A program made the translations under genes and the position numbers. Under the pieces are notes generated by a model. It was not told the origin of the DNA. It ran no database searches and saw only the letters and a list, made by a program, of their open reading frames with translations. This document shows, in pieces, positions 6,647 through 15,393 of a DNA stretch of 20,028 nucleotides. The DNA is from a virus: IMG/VR virus record IMGVR_UViG_3300020473_000169, positions 1-20,028 of that record; one strand, written 5' to 3'. The stretch's first letter is position 1. Each line of letters starts with the position of its first letter.

Positions 6647-8998
6647 ATGGGTTTACAAAATTTAAAAAGTATATTCACCAAAGGATTGGAGAAATTCAAC
6701 AAATCAGATTTAACATCTCTTGATAGTAAATATACTCAAGGTGCAACGGAATTTAATAAAGCAGAACTTACTGTTAGAACCAAGAACAGTCCATTATCTA
6801 GACTTGATAGTGATTTCGATAATGGTGTGGGAGAATATATTACTCCATCATCACCCTTTAATAGTGAATATGATAATGTATCTATACCAACTTTTGAAAA
6901 TATAGGAAATCAAATAGGAAACAGTTTATTCAACAATGATATAAATGGTCTTATTGATATTTATGAATCTAATCGACCTCAAGATACATATGATTCTAAA
7001 ATAGGTTTTGATCCTAATGGAACTAATGAATGGAACAATGTAACTATATATTCAACTCATCAAGGTGATGGGGGATTACCGATGATTACACCTGTGTCCG
7101 CACCAATACTTGATACACTTTTGAGGCAACCTCCATCTTTTGTGAGTAATGATTTGACAATTAAACATTATACTCAAGAAAATTTTGATTCAAGAATTCC
7201 AAAAAATGATGGAATACAAATAAATAATATCAATACTTATGCTGGTTCAATACTTTATCCTCATAATACTAATACAATTGAAAGGTTTGGATCTAATGGT
7301 TTTGTTACAACTGATTATTCTTCAGCTGGTCAAGGTCAGGGTTTTCAAGGTTCACCATTTATACCATTATCTGAATTGGGTTTAGATTTGGGTACATCTG
7401 AAGGATGGCCAAGTTTATATAAAGAAGATCATTCACCATTAATAATAAATAATCCAGATCCAAATAATCCATTTAAACCTTATATCTATGGTGGGAATGT
7501 TAACAGAGATAAATTAAATATAAGAGGAACAGCTTCTGATGCACCTTCTAATTTATTTAGTCCATCAAGAACTCAAGTACTTGGCCAAGGTGCTGGTGAA
7601 CCTTACATAATAAGTCCAATACCAAGAAGTGATACAGATAATAATAGTGGTAGATTTCGTAATGCGGGAAGTCAGGAATTTCCTATTATAAGAAGCACAT
7701 TAGATACTATAAGAATAAGTAAATTTTTAACTTCACCAGCTGGAATTGCATTTGTAGCAAAACAAAATATAAATTCATTTACAAATACAGCTGTCATAAG
7801 AGCTGGTGATGATTTATATAGAGTTCCTCAAATGTTTAATAAATTTTATTTTCCTGCTTCTACACTCGCTACAATTAATCCTATGAGTAGACAAATTGGT
7901 ATAGCTTTCCCAAAAGGTTTATATAGAAGGGATTCAAATCAGATACTCGATGATGTATTTGGTGAAGTCAGTTATATTAACAGAATTCCTAGACCTAATG
8001 TTTCAGGTTTTACAGGTCGTGGTGAATATAATTGGGCATCTAGAGCAAGTCGTGATACAACAATTGATGATGTTAATGCCGCTCGAAATAGAATGAACGA
8101 GAGTACTGTTCAGTCGGGTTTTCCTGATTGGGATATTAATCAAACATTTAAAGCTGGTTTGCAAGATTCAGACGAAAATACAGGTATTACTGGTGTACAA
8201 TCTGGAACAAAAACTCTTTTGGATGCTATAGAAAATAGTGTAAATTTGGGTATGTTTACTGTATTTAGTTCTAGTGGAGGTGAGGTTATTCCTAAAACTA
8301 ATTTTGGTGATAAAATGACTCTAGCTAAAATGATAAGAGGTACACATATGATAACTACCAATGAAGGAACTATAACTCCTGAAGCTCAAGGTAGTGCTAC
8401 TGCGAAGGAAAAAATTGCTAACACAACTGCAGTTAATATTGAAGCTGAAAAAGAAGGAATGCCATTTTATTTTAAAGATTTGAGGACTCTAGAATATGTA
8501 TTTTTTAGAGCTTATTTACAAGATATAGTAGAAAATGTAGTTCCTACATGGAATCCTACTACATATGTAGGAAGAAGTTCTCCTGTTTATACATACCAAT
8601 CAACTGAAAGAGATATAGGTTTTACTCTTAAATTGTATGCGAATACTGAATCTGAGTTAAATATGATTTATACGAAGCTAAATAAATTAACATCATTGTG
8701 CTACCCACAATATTCTAAGGATTTACGAATGAGTTCGAAATTGCGAGGCGGTAAAAATATAAATAGAATGAAACCACCATTAACTCAACTTAGAGTAGGT
8801 GAATTATATGGAAATGAAAAAGGAAATCTTTTAGGATTTCTTGAAACAATAAATTATACAGTTGAACAAACGGCGACTTGGGAAACAAAAAAAGGTAAAA
8901 GAGTTCCAAAGTATGTTTTAGCAACCATTGCTTTTAGAGTTATATATTCACATGTACCAGATGCTTTTTCAAATTTTTATGGTTTAAATAAGGGATAA
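6647..8998 (+). CDS. Baseplate tail-tube cap/initiator protein (gp48/gp54-like C-terminus) with long N-terminal extension
   Basis: The last 170 or so residues (612-783) look like the T4-like baseplate-tube junction family: EYVFFRAYLQDIVENVVPTW, the strand region around YQSTERDIGFTLKLYANTES, KPPLTQLRVGELYGNEKGNL, then VEQTATWET. Such proteins sit on the hub and start tube polymerisation. T4 gp48 and gp54 are only about 320-364 residues; here about 600 residues precede the domain. That extension is rich in Asn, Ser, Asp and Gly, has few Cys, and starts with short repeating patterns (KSDLTSLDSKYTQGATEFNK), so it may be partly disordered or surface exposed. The gene starts two bases after the tape measure stop and ends four bases before the LysM gene. 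The exact family (gp48, gp54 or P2 gpU-like) is uncertain. Confidence 0.7.
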   Translation: MGLQNLKSIFTKGLEKFNKSDLTSLDSKYTQGATEFNKAELTVRTKNSPLSRLDSDFDNGVGEYITPSSPFNSEYDNVSIPTFENIGNQIGNSLFNNDINGLIDIYESNRPQDTYDSKIGFDPNGTNEWNNVTIYSTHQGDGGLPMITPVSAPILDTLLRQPPSFVSNDLTIKHYTQENFDSRIPKNDGIQINNINTYAGSILYPHNTNTIERFGSNGFVTTDYSSAGQGQGFQGSPFIPLSELGLDLGTSEGWPSLYKEDHSPLIINNPDPNNPFKPYIYGGNVNRDKLNIRGTASDAPSNLFSPSRTQVLGQGAGEPYIISPIPRSDTDNNSGRFRNAGSQEFPIIRSTLDTIRISKFLTSPAGIAFVAKQNINSFTNTAVIRAGDDLYRVPQMFNKFYFPASTLATINPMSRQIGIAFPKGLYRRDSNQILDDVFGEVSYINRIPRPNVSGFTGRGEYNWASRASRDTTIDDVNAARNRMNESTVQSGFPDWDINQTFKAGLQDSDENTGITGVQSGTKTLLDAIENSVNLGMFTVFSSSGGEVIPKTNFGDKMTLAKMIRGTHMITTNEGTITPEAQGSATAKEKIANTTAVNIEAEKEGMPFYFKDLRTLEYVFFRAYLQDIVENVVPTWNPTTYVGRSSPVYTYQSTERDIGFTLKLYANTESELNMIYTKLNKLTSLCYPQYSKDLRMSSKLRGGKNINRMKPPLTQLRVGELYGNEKGNLLGFLETINYTVEQTATWETKKGKRVPKYVLATIAFRVIYSHVPDAFSNFYGLNKG

Positions 8999-9002
8999 TA
9001 AA

Positions 9003-9269
9003 ATGGCAAGATATGAAAATACAAAAACTTCAAAAAAAAATAAAAATAAATATTATATGACTTCAATATATCCAGAAGTTCCTGAAAGTGATAATGATAT
9101 GTATTATATATCACAAGAAGGTGATAGGTGTGACAACTTAGCATTTAGATTTTATGGTGATTCAACTTTATGGTGGTTTATTGCACAAACAAATAAATTA
9201 AATTCAATGAATATAGAATCTGGCGTATCATTGAGAATACCGGCAGATATACCAACAGAGGTTTCTTAA
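9003..9269 (+). CDS. LysM-like small baseplate protein (tail protein X / gp53 LysM type)
   Basis: An 88-residue protein that is mostly one LysM-like fold: YYISQEGDRCDNLAFRFYGD (34-53), STLWWFIAQTNKLN, then SGVSLRIPAD. This is the pattern of P2 gpX-type tail proteins and of the LysM part of T4 gp53, which act as glue in the baseplate around the hub instead of binding cell wall. It lies between the tube-cap gene and the hub gene, exactly where X-type proteins stand in contractile tails. The stop overlaps the next start by one base (TAATG), so translation is probably coupled. The basic N-terminal tail (KTSKKNKNK) is a small extension. Confidence 0.85.
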   Translation: MARYENTKTSKKNKNKYYMTSIYPEVPESDNDMYYISQEGDRCDNLAFRFYGDSTLWWFIAQTNKLNSMNIESGVSLRIPADIPTEVS

Positions 9270-12200
9270 TGAATATAAATGCAAGAGTATTCGGTTCTCC
9301 TATTCCTAAAAAAGTTAAAAATAAGTTAGAAGCTAGACAAGAAGCTGCATCAAGAACTATAAAACCAAATGAAACTTTATACACTCGTGGAAGAGGTAAT
9401 GTGATGGTAAATCAGGGAACTACTTATGGTGATCTTCTTAACAATCAATTTGGGGGTGAAGGTGATTTATCATCAAGAACTCCTTTTGTAAGAATGTGGA
9501 CAGCAGTTCAGTTAAGAGAAAAAATAGATTATAAAGATGATCAAAAAACTTGGATGAACATAGACTGGCAAGAACCTTTAGATACTTATGAAGAAGCTGC
9601 ACGACTAGCTAAAAAATATAATGGGGGGATAGATAATTTAGATAACATAGGTGAACCTGATCCAGAAGTTGGATATCTTCTTCCAAGAACTTTTGTTCAA
9701 TATGATGATAAAACTAAAAAATATTATCTAAGACAAGAGAAACCAACAAGTCAAGATGTAGAAGGATTTGGTAAAGCAATTTATACTCTTACTACTAATA
9801 ATATACCAACACATGCAGGAGTTAATGCAAGTGGTTATGATAAATCAACTTCAATGAGTTATAATGAATGGGTTCAGGACGGAAGGCTTATAGCGGAGGG
9901 TGGTGAGATTGGGCAGGATGAAGCTTTTGAAGTATCACAAGGAAAATTTGGCAGCCAATGGCAGTCAAAAGCTTTTGAAGGTAGATGGGAAAGAGAGGGA
10001 GATACTGAAGGATATCAGAGGTATTTGAAAAATCAACAGTCTGCATATGATAAGGCTTTTCCACGAGAACATGGTGTTGAAAACGATCATAATAAATTTA
10101 TGAAACCACCAGCTGGAATAAAATCTATCAATATTAGTACAGAAGGTTCATTGGGTGTTATAAAAAAAACAACAGTAAATTTTATTGTTCATAATTTTGC
10201 TGATTTTGAAGAAATTTATATGAAATATTTTATGAGGCCAGGAGCTCAAGTTTTTGTTGATTATGGTTGGAGTAATGTACCTCTTTATAGTCCTGAAAAA
10301 ATAATGGATTTGGGTCCTGTTGGAGAATATCAATTACAAAAAATATTATTTGATTCAGAAAAAGGAATTATTCCAAAATATCAGGGTGATTTAGATACTT
10401 TAATAGGAATTGTTACTGACTATGAGTCAAGAATATTACAAGATGGTAGTGTTGAATGTAGTGTAACCATTACTTCAAAAAATATGGCTTTACTTGGAGT
10501 TGATGTAGAAGAAAAAACATCTAAAAGGATAAATTTTTTAATAGATTATACAATACAATATGAGGGATTATTTTTAAATAGTAGTCCAAATGAAAGAAAA
10601 ACCTTAGCATTTAGTATACCAAATGCAAATTCCTCAACAGTTGATATAAGGGGTTTTAAAAATGCAATAAAAAATCTTGCAGAAAAAAGTTTTGGTACTG
10701 AGTTATTGACACCTGGTGGTTATGTACAACTGTCTACTGGAATTTATGTAAATACAAAACATGATAAACAATATATAACATGGGGTTTACTTGAAGATAA
10801 ACTTTTTAATAGTGAATTTGGATTTGGGTCAGATTTAAAAAATCTAGTAGGTGTTTCAGTATCTAACAAAGCGGGTTTCGAATCAACACTCGATTCAAGT
10901 GAAACATATGTTAGGTGGGATGAAAAATTAGGAAAAAGACAAACATGGATGTCTGTAGCTGATGAAAAACCTTGCAACTGGCTTTATCCAGAAAATTGGG
11001 GTAATGTAGGAAAAGGAACATATGAAATTAGTGGATCTTTTACTAAAGGTGTACAGGATATAGACACAAGAAATGTTAGAACTTATAGTAATAGACTTGC
11101 GAAAAGACCTGATTTTGATTTTTTAATAAAAGAAGCAATTGAAAATGAAACAACTCAACCTACAACTCCACATGGAGAATATATAAGTGAAGATGAAATT
11201 AAACAAAGACTTGGTCCAGAATATTGGAGTTTTTCACATTATGGTGCTAATCCAGATTACACACCACCAACTCTTGACGATATAACAGAATATACTTGGG
11301 AAGAATTAGAAGAACATTTTTCAGAAGTTCCTAACATTGAACCGGATGGAGAACCTGTTAATTTACTTCAAATGATGAATAATCAGTTTTTAGCTATTAG
11401 AAATCAAACAATAGAAGAAGCTACTGGACTTTCAGAAAAAGAATTTAACAATTTAAAAAGAGCTACTTCACCACCACTCGGAACTGTTGGTGCTGATGGC
11501 CAATATGATCATCATCAACAATTTGAAGTTAATTTAGCAGCTAATCCTGGAGAACAGGGATATCCTGCGTTGGGAATGTGGGCTTCCGATTACACATTAG
11601 GTTATCAAACACATCAATCTGAATATGGATCCTCACAGGGATTTGCAAACACTGATATGCCTGAAGAATATTGGTGGATAGATGCATTAGACACTTCTAG
11701 ATTGGGAAGTTTAGACTTAACAAAAAAAAGATTTTGGTGGTATTTTTATGCACCAACCACTGCTTGGCTTACTATCGGAACTTCTAAAAAAACTTATGAA
11801 TCTTTCAATCCGCGAAATGAACGAAGGGTGTTCCCTACAAGAGGTGGAGGGATTCCTGCTTATATGTATGAATCAAATCCACACTTTGGGAATCCAGCAC
11901 TTGCTCATTTGGAGCCAGGTGAATCACTTGAATATTATGAAGTTGAATCAGCTGATCAATTCAGAGAAGCATTAAGACATGACTCTTTTAGAGAATTTTG
12001 GACTTCACCTTCATCATGGAGAGTCGAGGGGGCAACTGGTATGGGAATTGGTACTGGAGATGATTATGAACTCCTCCCAAATGCTGAGCAAATAACTCTT
12101 AAAAAAAGAAGAATGTTGGATTTTTTAGAAATAATTGGTATTGAACCATATCTCTCTCTTATAGAGACATTTCCAGGTAAATATAAGTATGAACAAGTTG

Positions 12201-15200
12201 ATACTAGTGCTAAACCAACTGTCACCGATGCAGCAATCACAATTCAAAATCCTATAGACTGGACAGCTGTTGATAAATATCATTCAAGAATACCTCTTAG
12301 AGAAATTTTTATTGATGTTGAGATTGTTAAAAAAGCTTTTGAATCCACTGATGAGGGTACTACAACAAAAGAGGCTATAGAATATATTTTAGAAAAAATG
12401 AATGAAGATTCTGTAGGAATTTGGGATTTAAAATTAGTTTCTGCTCCAGGAGATGATACAAGTTTATCAGTAGTAGATTATAATTTTCTGGGAAAGGATA
12501 AAAATAAGGGAAACACAACTCAACAATCTACTTATGATGAACTTTTTGTGTTCGATATTACAGGAAGAAAGTCAATTGTAATAAATTACGATTTATCATT
12601 AAATATTCCAAGTGGAAATATAGCAACAATGTTAGCTATTCAAGGTGCATCAGAAACTAATCAATCTTTTAATTTAAATGCGGATATTGATTCACATTTA
12701 GCTTTTTCAAGTGTAACGGGTAATGATAATGAGCGTTATATTCAATATTTACCTAATTTACATGGATATAGAAATTTTAGAGGAAACACAGATGATATAG
12801 TTGGACTTCAGGGTTTTGATGATATGAAACATTTTAGTAAGCAGACTATTAGAGAAACAAATGTAGCTAATAATAATTATGATCTTGTTAATGTTTCACA
12901 ACACACCGACGCGCAAGGTTACATTTATGATACAAGTACAAATGAAAAACAATCAGACAAAGCTACTATAGATGCACAAGTAAAAGTTAATGAACAGTTG
13001 CAGGCTGATCAAAGAGACAGATTAAAAGAACTTGGTTTTATAGTTACAAGTACATTTAAAGAATATTTTGATACATTAGCAATGGGGGCATATTTGAATG
13101 ATAAAGATGGTAGAGCAGCACCTCTTCATTTTTTAAAATTAACTTTAAAAGTATATGGTATATCATCGTTACAACCAGGTGATATATTCAGAGTTAATTA
13201 TTTACCAAAAATTTATTTAAATAATGTTTATTTTCAAGTCATTAAAGTTACTCATGATGTAGATCCAACTGGTTGGTATACAACTTTAGAAACGGTGTTT
13301 AGAGTTAGACCTGACAAAAAAAATGAAGCAAATATAGCTAAAACCGCAACCGACTCCAATGTTGTAATGGATTCGACAATGTTAGCTTCTATGCAAAATT
13401 TAAGTGAAGCTTCAAGAGTAGGTATGGATGTTCCTATGTTTAAAACCGACTGGTATTGGGGTGCCAACACTTCCGCCACATGGAATTATTATACAGGCTA
13501 TCAAGCTGGTAGTATAAAAGATCAACCATATGGTTCTAATCAAAAAACTAAAGAAAGACAAAAAGAATATAGAATAGATAGAGCTACAGAACTTAATTTT
13601 AAAAAATTAGCACCCTTTATTACAAAATTAAGACCTTATATTAATGACATAGTAACTGACCCAAATAGTAGAATTTCACATGGATTTGAATTTGAAGTTT
13701 GGAATACAATGACAAATCAAGATGTTGGATTACATGTTAAGACTCAAGCAGGTGGTGTGCACACCACTCTCAAAGGCTCTACCAGTGCCACTAATGCATC
13801 TGCATATCGAGCTCTTGGTGAACTTTTCCCACCTAAGGATCCTCACCCTATGGCTCTTCCAGGTACATTAAATGTTTATCCTATGATGAGTATGTGCGCT
13901 TCAGTATATATGGATGTGGATTATAATATGAAAAGTAAGGATGGACGAGGTAAAAATAACCAAGAAATAGCTAATGGAAGTATTGCTCAAAGACTTGGTT
14001 ATTTTGATAAAAAAGGAGCTGCTCATTTTAATAGTGATGTAACATCATATAAGATTCACACTAATTTATGTAGAAGGAATAGAAACAAACCACAATCTGG
14101 TGATATGAAAATATCTATTCCAGCAAATTCATCAGGATTTACAACTGCTAATTTTTGTGATTATGGGGTAATGCCCACCATTCTTAATTCTATTGCTGGT
14201 ACTAAAAAAGAAGTTTGTACAGGAACTAATAATAATGGTTTGGTAACAATGAAATTAGATAGAGTTGATGATAACGAACTTTTAAGATATAATAGTTGGA
14301 AAGATTATGGAGCTGACGATTATGGTGTAGATGAATATGTTGATAAACAAAGTTTATATTTAGGTTGGACGGGTTATAGACTTCAATATGAAGGATATAG
14401 ATGGAGACATATGCTTGAACCAGGTTATCATTCTCATTTTTGGGAGTATGGTGGAGGATGGGATGATATAGTTACTAATTCTCGGGGTAAACGATACAAA
14501 GATATATTTAATGAACATTTTCCTGTAAGAGATGAGGAGGGGTATCCAAAATCACAATTCGGTGGAAGTTGTTATAATATTGGCTGGGAGCCTGGAGGAT
14601 TTGGTCATCAAACTGATTCAGCATTTCCATATAGTAACATGACTTATGAAAGATTTAATGGAGGTCAAGTAGGTAATTGGACACCTTCATATGCAACGGG
14701 AGATAAGAAAGGTGGGATGGGAGTATATCAAAATTACCATCTTTTAAATGAGATGAAAGGTGTAGGAAGCACTCAGTGGCAAAACACTACCAATTTTCAA
14801 GGTCATGCACCATTGCAATTTAGGAAAGCCATGGCTTGGACTGCTAGAGTGCATGAGAATTTTCATTATTTTCATAAAGGAGAAAAATGGGTAATATTAT
14901 TTAATAAGGCTAAACCTCGTTCTCATTATATGTTTGTTAGAAAAGAACATTTAGAAGCAAATACAAATGGTATATATGATGTATTGTTCTCAACAGATAC
15001 ATCAGCTAAAACTGGAGTTATGATAACAGGATTTACAAACACACATGTGCCTTGGGGTGATAGTTGGACACATGGAATTGGTCCTTGGTGGATTGGTCAG
15101 GATTGGAAAAACAATTTTCAAGATACTCAAAACTTGGAATATGATTCGAGACGCGAAGATAATCCTCACCTGTTCTCCTATATGGGCACTAAGGGTGCAG

Positions 15201-15346
15201 TCGCTGTTAAATGTGCTAATGCATGTGAATATAGCCCAAATGATTGTGCTGATCCAAATAATGTACTTCCACCTGGTAATTCAAACAAAGGTGATGGTTA
15301 CTTTTGTAATGCTTCCACACATGGTTGGAATGCAATAGGTTATTAG
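9269..15346 (+). CDS. Giant baseplate hub-like protein with C-terminal module of unknown function
   Basis: At 2025 residues this is the largest gene here. Residues 1-85 (VFGSPIPKKVKNKLEARQ, SRTPFVRMWTAVQL) and 280-435 (IKSINISTEGSLGVIKKTTV, FADFEEIYMKYFMRPGAQVF, VDYGWSN) look like the gp27/gpD-type hub. Residues about 985-1110 and 1250-1347 resume a hub-like pattern (SSLQPGDIFRVNYLPKIYLN, FQVIKVTHDVDPTGWYTTLE). An insertion-like, Trp/Tyr-rich region lies at about 625-945. From about 1385 to the end the protein changes character: Trp, Tyr, His and Gly are abundant and 9 of its 11 Cys occur there, ending in CX3CX6CX19C. No lysozyme motif or catalytic site was recognised. It overlaps the LysM gene (TAATG), as in P2 X-D. 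It may be a fused hub plus tip or receptor-contact protein; that part is inference. Confidence 0.7.
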   Translation: MNINARVFGSPIPKKVKNKLEARQEAASRTIKPNETLYTRGRGNVMVNQGTTYGDLLNNQFGGEGDLSSRTPFVRMWTAVQLREKIDYKDDQKTWMNIDWQEPLDTYEEAARLAKKYNGGIDNLDNIGEPDPEVGYLLPRTFVQYDDKTKKYYLRQEKPTSQDVEGFGKAIYTLTTNNIPTHAGVNASGYDKSTSMSYNEWVQDGRLIAEGGEIGQDEAFEVSQGKFGSQWQSKAFEGRWEREGDTEGYQRYLKNQQSAYDKAFPREHGVENDHNKFMKPPAGIKSINISTEGSLGVIKKTTVNFIVHNFADFEEIYMKYFMRPGAQVFVDYGWSNVPLYSPEKIMDLGPVGEYQLQKILFDSEKGIIPKYQGDLDTLIGIVTDYESRILQDGSVECSVTITSKNMALLGVDVEEKTSKRINFLIDYTIQYEGLFLNSSPNERKTLAFSIPNANSSTVDIRGFKNAIKNLAEKSFGTELLTPGGYVQLSTGIYVNTKHDKQYITWGLLEDKLFNSEFGFGSDLKNLVGVSVSNKAGFESTLDSSETYVRWDEKLGKRQTWMSVADEKPCNWLYPENWGNVGKGTYEISGSFTKGVQDIDTRNVRTYSNRLAKRPDFDFLIKEAIENETTQPTTPHGEYISEDEIKQRLGPEYWSFSHYGANPDYTPPTLDDITEYTWEELEEHFSEVPNIEPDGEPVNLLQMMNNQFLAIRNQTIEEATGLSEKEFNNLKRATSPPLGTVGADGQYDHHQQFEVNLAANPGEQGYPALGMWASDYTLGYQTHQSEYGSSQGFANTDMPEEYWWIDALDTSRLGSLDLTKKRFWWYFYAPTTAWLTIGTSKKTYESFNPRNERRVFPTRGGGIPAYMYESNPHFGNPALAHLEPGESLEYYEVESADQFREALRHDSFREFWTSPSSWRVEGATGMGIGTGDDYELLPNAEQITLKKRRMLDFLEIIGIEPYLSLIETFPGKYKYEQVDTSAKPTVTDAAITIQNPIDWTAVDKYHSRIPLREIFIDVEIVKKAFESTDEGTTTKEAIEYILEKMNEDSVGIWDLKLVSAPGDDTSLSVVDYNFLGKDKNKGNTTQQSTYDELFVFDITGRKSIVINYDLSLNIPSGNIATMLAIQGASETNQSFNLNADIDSHLAFSSVTGNDNERYIQYLPNLHGYRNFRGNTDDIVGLQGFDDMKHFSKQTIRETNVANNNYDLVNVSQHTDAQGYIYDTSTNEKQSDKATIDAQVKVNEQLQADQRDRLKELGFIVTSTFKEYFDTLAMGAYLNDKDGRAAPLHFLKLTLKVYGISSLQPGDIFRVNYLPKIYLNNVYFQVIKVTHDVDPTGWYTTLETVFRVRPDKKNEANIAKTATDSNVVMDSTMLASMQNLSEASRVGMDVPMFKTDWYWGANTSATWNYYTGYQAGSIKDQPYGSNQKTKERQKEYRIDRATELNFKKLAPFITKLRPYINDIVTDPNSRISHGFEFEVWNTMTNQDVGLHVKTQAGGVHTTLKGSTSATNASAYRALGELFPPKDPHPMALPGTLNVYPMMSMCASVYMDVDYNMKSKDGRGKNNQEIANGSIAQRLGYFDKKGAAHFNSDVTSYKIHTNLCRRNRNKPQSGDMKISIPANSSGFTTANFCDYGVMPTILNSIAGTKKEVCTGTNNNGLVTMKLDRVDDNELLRYNSWKDYGADDYGVDEYVDKQSLYLGWTGYRLQYEGYRWRHMLEPGYHSHFWEYGGGWDDIVTNSRGKRYKDIFNEHFPVRDEEGYPKSQFGGSCYNIGWEPGGFGHQTDSAFPYSNMTYERFNGGQVGNWTPSYATGDKKGGMGVYQNYHLLNEMKGVGSTQWQNTTNFQGHAPLQFRKAMAWTARVHENFHYFHKGEKWVILFNKAKPRSHYMFVRKEHLEANTNGIYDVLFSTDTSAKTGVMITGFTNTHVPWGDSWTHGIGPWWIGQDWKNNFQDTQNLEYDSRREDNPHLFSYMGTKGAVAVKCANACEYSPNDCADPNNVLPPGNSNKGDGYFCNASTHGWNAIGY

Positions 15347-15393
15347 ATTAAAAAAAAGCTTGTTTTTAACATAAAAAGGTTATATATTGTAGT
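15347..15393 (+). other. Short gap before the polymerase-like gene
   Basis: This 47-base gap contains an all-AT 7-base inverted repeat (15348-15354 with 15363-15369) around AAGCTT, too weak for a confident terminator, and an AT-rich GTTATATATTGTAG that only loosely resembles the recurrent TATTTATA motif. The only ribosome-site-like sequence is AAAAAGG, about 14 bases from the ATG, which is longer spacing than usual. A separate transcription start here is possible but unsupported. Confidence 0.3.

Noticed and set aside
8758-8765. Exact TATAAATA on the + strand
   Set aside because: It lies inside the coding region of the cap protein, far from any gene start, and such octamers are expected by chance in AT-rich DNA.
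13252-13479. Reverse-strand open frames such as this one and those at 2214-2477, 8140-8361, 10744-10977 and 16944-17156
   Set aside because: Each is the shadow of a well-supported + strand gene, with no ribosome site or recognisable protein.
15045-15338. A 97-codon + strand frame inside the hub gene's end
   Set aside because: It overlaps the hub gene in another frame, has low-complexity hydrophobic content and no ribosome site.
15348-15369. Inverted repeat after the giant hub gene as a terminator
   Set aside because: The stem is seven A-T pairs only, with no GC core and no T tract after it.
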